This document shows positions 1-8,258 of a stretch of 9,544 nucleotides of DNA, piece after piece; the stretch's first letter is position 1, and each line of letters starts with the position of its first letter. A model generated the notes under the pieces. The model had not been told where the DNA came from, made no database searches, and saw nothing but the letters and a program-made list of their open reading frames with translations. The position numbers were made by a program, and so were the translations under genes. Source of the stretch: Actinomycetes bacterium. Its GTDB lineage: Bacteria; Actinomycetota; Acidimicrobiia; Acidimicrobiales; Bog-793. The DNA lies in NCBI GenBank assembly GCA_021821585.1, contig JAKACF010000100.1:1-9544 (forward strand), written 5' to 3'.

Positions 1-2
1 CC

Positions 3-1721
<1,719 letters not shown>

Positions 1722-1728
1722 GGATCGC
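1722..1728. other. Convergent 7-base gap between glgX and treY
   Basis: The glgX TGA (1719-1721) and the treY TGA (read on the minus strand at 1731-1729) face each other across seven bases. There is no room for a dedicated terminator, so each transcript must end inside the other gene or run through it. Confidence 0.9.
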
Positions 1729-4221
1729 TCAGCCGGGCTCTGTCGGAGCCTCGAGGGGGACGAGGAGGGCGACCGGCAGGCTGGCGAGGACCTCGGCGAG
1801 CGCCAGGCGGCCGGACCGGGCCTCGATGCGGGCGCCCGAGATGACGTCACGGAAGGCCTCGACGCCCGCGGCCGCCAGGGCATCGGGAAGGACGATCGCC
1901 GCCGAGGAGAAGGCCGCCTCGCCGACGGGGAGGTCGCCCGGCTCGGCGGCGAGGCGCTCGGGCGCCCTCGTCGCCACCGCCAGCGCGACCGACCGGCCGG
2001 CGCCCCGGGCGAGGGCGATCACGGGCGGCCCGCCCCGGTCCGGGGCGTCCTCGAGGCCGAGGGGGACGTAGCCCGCCCCGGGGGCGAAGGCGGCCGGCGC
2101 GAGGGCGCGGGCGTGCAGGCACTGCCGGGTGACGAGGAGCTTTACCCGCCCGTCCGGCCAGGACCGCCGGAGGGCGGCGACCTCGGCCGGGCCGAGCGAG
2201 TCGGGGTCCGGGAGCCCGCCGAGTTGCGCCGTCAGGCGGGCGAAGTCGACCGGGCGGCGGTTGTCCGGGTCCACGAGGGCGAAGTTCCAGGCCTCGTCGC
2301 CCTGGTAGCAGTCGGGGACGCCGGGCAGGCTCGAGCGGAGCACCACCTCGGCGAGCGAGAGGGTGGCCCCGAAGCGCTGCACGCGCCCGACCGCCGGGCC
2401 GAAGCAGGTGCGCAGCAGTCGTCCCGAGTCGGCGTACAGCGCCCGGGCGGCCCCGGCCAGGGCCTCCTCGTAGGCCTCGTTCACCTGCTCCCAGGAGTCG
2501 CGGGTGCGCGCCTCGCGGGCGCCCTTCCTGAGGGCCGCCTCGACGCGGCCGGCGACCTCCTCCCACTCGCCCGGCGCCGCCCCGGGACCGGGTGCCATCG
2601 CCAGGCAGGTCTCGGCGACCCGGCGGCGCTCGAGGGGGCCGGGCACCGGAGGGCGGCCGTCGCCGACCGGGCGGCCCGGGACCGCTTCGGCGAAGGCCTC
2701 GAGGCCGGCCTCGAAGTAGGGCGCCACCGCCGCCAGCGCGAGCAGGCGGGCGCGGACGTCGGCCGAGCGCTTGGTGTCGTGGGTGGTGCCGGCGACGAGC
2801 CCGTGCTCGTTGCGCGAAAGGCGCCCCTCGGCCCGGCGGTGGAGGCGGGCCACGGCGTCGCCCGCCGGGCCGGCGTGCGGGTCGCCGCCCACCTCGAGGA
2901 AGGGGAGGTTCGAGACGAGCCGGTACCAGGCGGTGTCCTCCACCCCCTTTGCCATGGCGGCGGCACACAGCTGCTGGAAGGCGAGCACCCCCTCGAGGAA
3001 GGAGCGGTCGGGAGGCTCGAGCGCCAGGTCGGCGAGCTCCTCGCCGCCGGCGGCGGTGAGGAGCAGCGAGTCGAGCTCGTCGCCCCCCCGGGCCGAGACG
3101 TAGGTGCGGTAGACGGGCATGGCGACGGCCGCCTCGGCGACCCGGCGCTCGCCGAGCCCGGTCGCCCGTGCCACCCGGGCGACTTCGCAGGGGAAGAAGC
3201 GATCGAGGACGAAGGCCTTGGCATCGTCGACCACCGCCATGTCCGGCGGCTCGCCGTCGCGCGCGGCCCCCGCCGCCAGGCGCTCGAGGCCGGCGGCGTC
3301 GCCGAGGGCATGGGTGATGTCGTCGGCCGACTCGTAGCCGGTCGTGCCGGCGACGGGCCAGGCGGCCCGGAGCGGCTCGCCTGCGGTGAGGATCTTCTCG
3401 ACCACGATCGGTCGCCCGCCCATGATCCGGGCGAGGGCCCCGAGGTAGCCGGCCGGGTCGGCCAGGCCGTCGACGTGGTCGACCCTCACGGCGTCGAGGA
3501 GGCCGGCGGAGACGAGCTCCTCGAGGAGCCCGTGGGTGAGGGCGAAGACCTGCGGGTCCTCCTGCCGGACGCCGACGAGGTCGTCGATCGTGAAGAACCG
3601 GCGGTAGTTGCGGGCGGGGTCCTTCCACCACGAGAGCAGGTAGTGCTGGGCGGCGAGGAGCTCCCCGAGCGGGGCGTCGGCGGGGGGGCCGTCGGGCCGG
3701 AGCGGGTAGCAGCGCCCGCCGTGGCAGACCGCGGGGCCGTCCGGCCCGGCCGCGACGGCGAGCTCGCCCCGGGCGAGGAGGTCCTCGAGCGGCTCCCCCA
3801 GCACGGGCAGGATGACCCGGCCGTCGCAGCCGGGGGCCTCCCAGTCGACGTCGAAGATGGCGGCGGCCGGCGACGAGCGGCCATGGCGGAGCAGCTCGCG
3901 CCACCACGCGCCCGCCGGGTCGGTCGAGAGGTGGTTCGGGACGACGTCGACCAGCACCTTGAGCCCTGCCCGGTGCAGGGCGGCCGCCAGCGACTCGAGG
4001 CCGGGCCGCCCCCCGAGCTCGTGGCGGACCCGGGTCGGGTCGACGACGTCGTAGCCGTGCTCGGAGCCGGCCCTCGCCTCGAGGACGGGGGAGAGGTAGG
4101 CGTACGCGACGCCGAGCCGGGCCAGGTAGGGCACGATCCGTTCCGCCTGTTCGAACGAGAACGCGGGCGAGAGCTGGATCCGGTAGGTGGGCCCGAGCGC
4201 CGGTGTGCCCGGCTCGCTCAC
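1729..4221 (-). CDS. treY: Maltooligosyl trehalose synthase (TreY)
   Basis: Isomerises the reducing-end alpha-1,4 bond of a maltodextrin to an alpha,alpha-1,1 bond, giving maltooligosyl trehalose, the first step of the TreY/TreZ route from glycogen to trehalose. The product is 830 residues, near the upper end for this family. It opens with TYRIQLSPAFSFEQAERIVPYL and LSPVLEARAGSEHGYDVVDP, the TreY N-terminal signature. GH13 motifs are DVVPNH at 92-97, RVDHVDG at 246-252 (nucleophile Asp248, codon 3480-3478), VVEK at 273-276 (Glu275) and TTHDTKRS at 479-486 (His481-Asp482). GVEDTAWYR (426-434), EVGGDP (443-448) and LVDPDNRRPVDF (649-660) are further family hallmarks. The GTG start overlaps the glgB stop (GTGA, 4221-4218). 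The frame runs open about 154 codons further upstream, but that part is Arg/Pro-rich shadow of glgB and is excluded. It is last in the operon. Its partner TreZ is not in the window. Confidence 0.95.
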   Translation of the reverse strand: MSEPGTPALGPTYRIQLSPAFSFEQAERIVPYLARLGVAYAYLSPVLEARAGSEHGYDVVDPTRVRHELGGRPGLESLAAALHRAGLKVLVDVVPNHLSTDPAGAWWRELLRHGRSSPAAAIFDVDWEAPGCDGRVILPVLGEPLEDLLARGELAVAAGPDGPAVCHGGRCYPLRPDGPPADAPLGELLAAQHYLLSWWKDPARNYRRFFTIDDLVGVRQEDPQVFALTHGLLEELVSAGLLDAVRVDHVDGLADPAGYLGALARIMGGRPIVVEKILTAGEPLRAAWPVAGTTGYESADDITHALGDAAGLERLAAGAARDGEPPDMAVVDDAKAFVLDRFFPCEVARVARATGLGERRVAEAAVAMPVYRTYVSARGGDELDSLLLTAAGGEELADLALEPPDRSFLEGVLAFQQLCAAAMAKGVEDTAWYRLVSNLPFLEVGGDPHAGPAGDAVARLHRRAEGRLSRNEHGLVAGTTHDTKRSADVRARLLALAAVAPYFEAGLEAFAEAVPGRPVGDGRPPVPGPLERRRVAETCLAMAPGPGAAPGEWEEVAGRVEAALRKGAREARTRDSWEQVNEAYEEALAGAARALYADSGRLLRTCFGPAVGRVQRFGATLSLAEVVLRSSLPGVPDCYQGDEAWNFALVDPDNRRPVDFARLTAQLGGLPDPDSLGPAEVAALRRSWPDGRVKLLVTRQCLHARALAPAAFAPGAGYVPLGLEDAPDRGGPPVIALARGAGRSVALAVATRAPERLAAEPGDLPVGEAAFSSAAIVLPDALAAAGVEAFRDVISGARIEARSGRLALAEVLASLPVALLVPLEAPTEPG
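4218..4221 (-). promoter_or_regulatory. GTGA stop/start overlap, glgB to treY
   Basis: The bases read GTGA on the minus strand: GTG starts treY and TGA ends glgB. A GAGG at 4234-4231 sits nine bases before the GTG and is a plausible ribosome binding site. The nearer AAGGAG runs into the start codon itself and is too close to serve it. The arrangement implies translational coupling and fixes the treY start. Confidence 0.8.
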
Positions 4222-6155
4222 TCCTTCAGGCCTCGCACCGCCCCCTCGTCGCCGAGCAGGAGGGCGCCGAGGGGCGGGAGCCGCAGCCCGAGGCTGTCGG
4301 GAAAGCCGTGGGAGGCGACCGGGTCGCTCGAGACGGCGCCCAGGTTGCCGACGCCGCTCCCGCCGTACTCGCGGGCGTCGGAGTTGACGAGCTCGCGCCA
4401 CTCGCCGGCGGTGGGCACGCCGATGCGGTAGCCCTCGCGGGGCACCGGGGTGAGGTTCGCGACGACGAGGACGCTGCCCGTCGCCCCGCAGCGCAGCCAG
4501 GCGAGGACGTCGTTGGCGGTGTCGTCGGCGACCACCCAGGAGAAGGCCTCCGGATCGAAGTCGGTGGCGTGGAGAGGCTCGAGCCGACGGTAGGCACCGT
4601 TCAGGTCGGCGACGAACCGGGCGACCCCGGCGTGGTCGGGATGGTCGAGGAGCGACCACTCGAGCTCGCCCTCGTGCGACCACTCGTGCCAGGTGGCGAG
4701 CTCGCCGCCCATGAACAGGAGCGACTTGCCGGGCTGGAAGGTCTGCATGGCGAGCAGCAGCCGCAGGTTCGCCCGCCGTTGCCAGTCGTCACCTGGCATC
4801 TTGCCCGCCAGCGAGCCCTTGCCGTAGACGACCTCGTCGTGGCTCAGCGGGAGCAGGAAGGCCTCGGTGAAGGCGTACAGGCCGCGGAAGGTGAGCTCGC
4901 CGTAGTGGAAGTGGCGGTACAGCGGATCGCGGGCGAGGTGCTGGAGGGTGTCGTGCATCCAGCCCATGTCCCACTTCATCGAGAAGCCGAGGCCGCCCTC
5001 GGTGCTCGGGCGGGTCACGCCGGGCCAGGCGGTCGACTCCTCGGCGATCGTGAGCACCCCCGGGAAGCGCTCGTGGACCGAGTCGTTCAGCACCTGGAGG
5101 AACTCGACGGCGTCGAGGTTCTCCCTCCCGCCGTAGCGGTTCGGCACCCAGCCGCCGGCCTTGCGGGAGTAGTCGAGGTAGAGCATGGAGGCGACGGCGT
5201 CGACCCGCAGGCCGTCGGCGTGGTAGCGCTCGCACCAGAACCAGGCGCTCGAGACGAGGAACGAGCGCACCTCGTGGCGGGAGTAGTTGAACTCGTAGCT
5301 GCCCCAGTCCGGGTGGGTGCGCTGGCGCGGGTCCTCGTGCTCGTACAGCCGCGTGCCGTCGAAGTCGCCGAGGGAGAACTCGTCGGTCGCGAAGTGCGAC
5401 GGCACCCAGTCGAGGATGACGCCGATGCCCCTCGAGTGGAGGTGGTCGACGAAGGCCATGAAGTCGACCGGCGAGCCGTAGCGGGCGCTCGGGGAGAAGA
5501 AGCCCGTCGTCTGGTACCCCCACGAGCCGTAGTAGGGGTGCTCCATCACCGGCAGCAGCTCGACGTGGGTGAAGCCGTGCGCCTCGACGTGGTCGGCCAG
5601 CAGCGGGGCGAGCTCGCGGTAGCCGTAGGAGGTGCCGTCCGGCCTGCGCCGCCACGATCCGAGGTGCACCTCGTAGACGGCGATCGGGGCTGCGGGGCCT
5701 TGTCGGTGCTGGCGGGCGGCCATCCAGGCGGCGTCCTGCCACTCATAGGAGAGGTCCGCCACGACCGATGCGGTGAGCGGCGGCTGCTCGCCGGCGAAGG
5801 CGAAGGGGTCCGCCTTGTCGCGGGGCCGGCCCGAGGCGGGCACGACGCGGTACTTGTAGCGGGTGCCGGCGGGAAGGCCGGGCAGCTCGCCCGCGAAGAC
5901 GCCCGAGCTCCCGACCGGCTCCAGCAGGTCGAGGCCGGGCTCCCAGCCGTTGTGGTCGTGGACGACCGAGACCTCCCTCGCGTTCGGCGCCCAGAGGGCG
6001 AAGCTCGTCCGGTCGCCGGCGAGGTGGGCGCCGAGGCGCTCGTAGGCCTGGAAGAGGCGCCCCTCGTTGAACAGGAAGAGGTCGCTCGGCCCGATCACCG
6101 GAGCGGCGCGGTGGCGCTGGCGGGGCATCCTCGATGGTGTACCCGGCTCGTCCAC
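4218..6155 (-). CDS. glgB: 1,4-alpha-glucan branching enzyme (GlgB), short form
   Basis: Cuts an alpha-1,4 chain and transfers the piece to a 6-hydroxyl, making the alpha-1,6 branches of glycogen. The product is 645 residues. A CBM48-like domain lies at roughly 27-130 (LFNEG, AYERLGAH, ALWAPNAREVSV, HNGW), the catalytic barrel at about 158-530, and a C-terminal beta domain after that. GH13 motifs are DWVPSHF at 249-255, GLRVDAVASMLYLDY at 315-329 (nucleophile Asp319, codon 5201-5199), IAEEST at 370-375 (acid/base Glu) and LSHDEVVYGK at 437-446. GGRENLDAVEFLQ and MKWDMGWMHDTL are GlgB-specific. It lacks the extra N-terminal N1 domain of the longer (about 730-residue) actinobacterial enzymes. 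I chose the GTG at 6155, three bases after the malQ stop, because it suits coupling; a GGGG about nine bases upstream is only a weak binding site. The ATG at codon 10 (6128) is an alternative. Third of the four minus-strand genes. Confidence 0.95.
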   Translation of the reverse strand: MDEPGTPSRMPRQRHRAAPVIGPSDLFLFNEGRLFQAYERLGAHLAGDRTSFALWAPNAREVSVVHDHNGWEPGLDLLEPVGSSGVFAGELPGLPAGTRYKYRVVPASGRPRDKADPFAFAGEQPPLTASVVADLSYEWQDAAWMAARQHRQGPAAPIAVYEVHLGSWRRRPDGTSYGYRELAPLLADHVEAHGFTHVELLPVMEHPYYGSWGYQTTGFFSPSARYGSPVDFMAFVDHLHSRGIGVILDWVPSHFATDEFSLGDFDGTRLYEHEDPRQRTHPDWGSYEFNYSRHEVRSFLVSSAWFWCERYHADGLRVDAVASMLYLDYSRKAGGWVPNRYGGRENLDAVEFLQVLNDSVHERFPGVLTIAEESTAWPGVTRPSTEGGLGFSMKWDMGWMHDTLQHLARDPLYRHFHYGELTFRGLYAFTEAFLLPLSHDEVVYGKGSLAGKMPGDDWQRRANLRLLLAMQTFQPGKSLLFMGGELATWHEWSHEGELEWSLLDHPDHAGVARFVADLNGAYRRLEPLHATDFDPEAFSWVVADDTANDVLAWLRCGATGSVLVVANLTPVPREGYRIGVPTAGEWRELVNSDAREYGGSGVGNLGAVSSDPVASHGFPDSLGLRLPPLGALLLGDEGAVRGLKE

Positions 6156-6161
6156 GGCCTA
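6153..6161 (-). promoter_or_regulatory. malQ stop / glgB start junction with 3-base gap
   Basis: Read on the minus strand the junction is TAG GCC GTG: the malQ stop, three bases, then the proposed glgB start. There is no strong Shine-Dalgarno sequence, so re-initiation by ribosomes finishing malQ is the likely mode. If glgB starts at the later ATG (6128) instead, the gap becomes 30 bases. Confidence 0.6.
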
Positions 6162-8258
6162 TCGCCCCGCCTCGTCGAGGGCGTCCAGGTGCCGCCGGGT
6201 GCGATCCACGCGCCGGAGGGTGCTCTCGACCCGGGCGTCGGCCTCGATCTCCTCCAGAGAGCGGGCGAGCGGCCGGCAGAAGTTGGCGTGGTCGGTCCTG
6301 CCCGGCACGTTCTGGGGGTCGAGCTCCCCCCAGCAGTCCTCGAGGTTGACGATGACGAGGCCGGCCGGCGATCCGGCGAGCTCGCCCACGAGGGCCTCGT
6401 GGACGGCGGCCGGCTCGTCGGCCTCCGCCTCTTGGAGGAGGTCGCTCGTGACGAGGCGGTCGACGAGGGTCATCCGGGCGTCCCGTCGGCGCGCCGAGAG
6501 CGGCCCGAGGTCGTCGCCGAGGAGGCCGAGGCGCCGGCGGAGGGCGAGGTCGGCCCCCGTGAACCAGCCGGCGAAGGTGGCCGTGTCGTGGGTGTCGACG
6601 TAGGCGGCCGACCCCGGCCGGGGCGAGAGCGGCTCCATCGGATGGGCGGCCTCGGACTCGAGGTCGAACACGGCGACGTGCGTGCCGGCGACGCCGTGGG
6701 CGGCCAGCGCATCGGTGAGGGAGGCCTCGACGGTGCCGAGGTCCTCGCCGACGAGGGCGGCGCCGTTGCGCCAGGCCTCGAGGCACGAGACCGCCAGGGT
6801 CTCCTCCAAGCGGTAGCGGACGTATGCGCCCTCGCCGGGCTCGGCGCCGGCGGGGATCCACCAGAGTCGGGCGAGCCCCATGGCGTGGTCGAGCCGGCAG
6901 GCCGCCGCGTGCCGCAGGAGGTGGGCGAGGGCCCCGCGGGTGACCTCGTAGCCCGACCGGCGCTCGCCCTCTGGGTGCAGCGGCCGGAAGCCCCAGTCCT
7001 GGCCGGTGCGGAAGAAGCCGTCCGGCGGCGCCCCGATGGAGGCGCCGGTCGCGAACGAGCCGGGGAAGGCCCAGGTGTCGAAGCCGTCGGGGCGGCAGCC
7101 GACCGGGAGGTCGAACAGCAGCCCCGAGCCGCTCTCCCCGAGGGAGCCCGCCACGGCGGCGACCTGCTCGTCGCAGGCGAACTGGGCGTAGAGGTGGGCG
7201 GCGACGGCCTCGGCCGGCAGCGCCCGCTCGTCGAACAGGCCGTGGCGCCAGGAGACCGGCCAGCGGCTCCAGTCCCCTCCCTCGAGCTCGCGGGCGGCCC
7301 GGAAGCGGGCGTAGGCGAGGACGTCGGGCCGGTCGGCGAGGAACCGCTCGTAGCGCCCGAGGCGCTCTCCGCCGCGCTCCTCGAGCCGGCCGAGGGCGGC
7401 GGCGAGGGCCGCCCGGAGGCCGGCCGCCCGCGCCCCGACGTCGACACCGCCCCGGTCAGAGAGGACGCCCGGCCGGCCGGCCAGCCCGGCGAGCTCGGGG
7501 TCGCGGGCCGGATCGAGGTAGCCCTCGTTCCACCACATGCGCGACAGCGGCCCGTAGGGAGCGGGGCGGCCCGCCGGGTCGTCGGTCCGGGACGGCTCGG
7601 CCAGCAGCGGCAGGGTGGCCACGTAGGCGGCCCCCCGCCGCCCGGCGAGGACCCCGAGGCGCTCGAGGGTGGTGAAGCTGGCCGGCTCCAGACCCTCGCC
7701 GAACAGGCCGTAGGCGGGGGCGAACAGCCCCCAGTCCCGCGGCCCGACCGCCGGCGGGCGGGAGGGGGCGGAGATGACCGTGATCTCCTCCGGCGCCTCG
7801 CTCTCGGTGGCGCCCGCCCTGCCGAGGCCGCCCGGCGGCGACGCCACGGCGAGCTGGTGGACGCCGAAGGGCAGCGCCCCGGCCGCCACCGCCGTCGCCG
7901 AGCCGTCGCGCACCTCGATGCCGAGCAGGTCGTTGGCCTCGCTGCCGTCCTCGAGGGCGAGCGCCAGGGCGACGGCCCGGCTGGCGTCCGCCGGCCCGAT
8001 CGGGACCGGGGAGAGCTGGCCGTCCCAGGCGACGACGACGGGTGGCGGCGAGAGGGACCCGGCTGACGCCGTCGCCTCGCCGCCGAGGACGCCGGCCGCC
8101 TCGGCGGACGAGAGGACCGGTACGCCGAGCGCCCCCAGCACCGCCACGAGGGTCTCGTCGCTCACCTCGCGCACGCTGCCCCAGGCGTCCTCGTAGGAGG
8201 CCTCGACGCCGTGGCGGGCCGCCAGCCGGCGCAGCGGGGAGGGCCCGTCGTCGCTCAC
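6159..8258 (-). CDS. malQ: 4-alpha-glucanotransferase (MalQ, GH77), divergent N-terminal half
   Basis: Disproportionates maltodextrins by moving alpha-1,4 glucan segments between chains, releasing glucose and making longer acceptors. The product is 699 residues, with an N-terminal extension of about 170 residues like other long bacterial MalQ proteins. The GH77 catalytic part is clear: LPVGCRPDGFDTWA (384-397), GAPPDGFFRTGQDWGF (409-424), CRLDHAMGLARLWWIP (454-469, nucleophile Asp457, codon 6890-6888), VGEDLGTV (503-510, Glu505) and DTHDTATFAGW (555-565, Asp558), then NVPGRTDHANFCRPL near the C-terminus. The SWGIGD motif usual near the barrel start is not recognisable: WGLFAPAYGLFGEG (176-189) is followed by unrelated residues, though APYGPLSRMWWNEGYLDP (233-250) matches the family's SPYxPxSR segment. 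The GTG start overlaps the maltokinase stop. The frame stays open 21 more codons upstream, within maltokinase, and those are excluded. Family assignment is firm; activity is inferred. Confidence 0.92.
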   Translation of the reverse strand: MSDDGPSPLRRLAARHGVEASYEDAWGSVREVSDETLVAVLGALGVPVLSSAEAAGVLGGEATASAGSLSPPPVVVAWDGQLSPVPIGPADASRAVALALALEDGSEANDLLGIEVRDGSATAVAAGALPFGVHQLAVASPPGGLGRAGATESEAPEEITVISAPSRPPAVGPRDWGLFAPAYGLFGEGLEPASFTTLERLGVLAGRRGAAYVATLPLLAEPSRTDDPAGRPAPYGPLSRMWWNEGYLDPARDPELAGLAGRPGVLSDRGGVDVGARAAGLRAALAAALGRLEERGGERLGRYERFLADRPDVLAYARFRAARELEGGDWSRWPVSWRHGLFDERALPAEAVAAHLYAQFACDEQVAAVAGSLGESGSGLLFDLPVGCRPDGFDTWAFPGSFATGASIGAPPDGFFRTGQDWGFRPLHPEGERRSGYEVTRGALAHLLRHAAACRLDHAMGLARLWWIPAGAEPGEGAYVRYRLEETLAVSCLEAWRNGAALVGEDLGTVEASLTDALAAHGVAGTHVAVFDLESEAAHPMEPLSPRPGSAAYVDTHDTATFAGWFTGADLALRRRLGLLGDDLGPLSARRRDARMTLVDRLVTSDLLQEAEADEPAAVHEALVGELAGSPAGLVIVNLEDCWGELDPQNVPGRTDHANFCRPLARSLEEIEADARVESTLRRVDRTRRHLDALDEAGR
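8255..8258 (-). promoter_or_regulatory. GTGA stop/start overlap, maltokinase to malQ
   Basis: The minus strand reads GTGA: GTG starts malQ and TGA ends the maltokinase gene. Only a weak AGG about seven bases upstream could bind the ribosome, so malQ is probably translated by coupling. The same 4-base overlap recurs at the glgB-treY junction. Confidence 0.8.

Noticed and set aside
1736..1750. Stem-loop after the glgX stop as an intrinsic terminator
   Set aside because: The stem is only five base pairs, has no T-run and lies within treY coding sequence, so I do not annotate it as a terminator.
2113..4431. A plus-strand open frame of 772 codons antisense to treY
   Set aside because: Same composition-driven pattern, no domain, and it covers all of the TreY catalytic motifs on the opposite strand.
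4222..4683. N-terminal extension of TreY by about 154 codons
   Set aside because: The extension is Arg/Pro-rich, lies wholly inside the glgB C-terminal domain, and homologous TreY proteins begin close to the TYRIQL segment.
4203..8066. A plus-strand open frame of over 1,280 codons antisense to glgB and malQ
   Set aside because: The translation is Gly/Ala/Glu/Arg/Val-rich with no recognisable domain, and it crosses two genes with complete catalytic motifs on the other strand. Long stop-free antisense frames are expected from GC-biased third codon positions.
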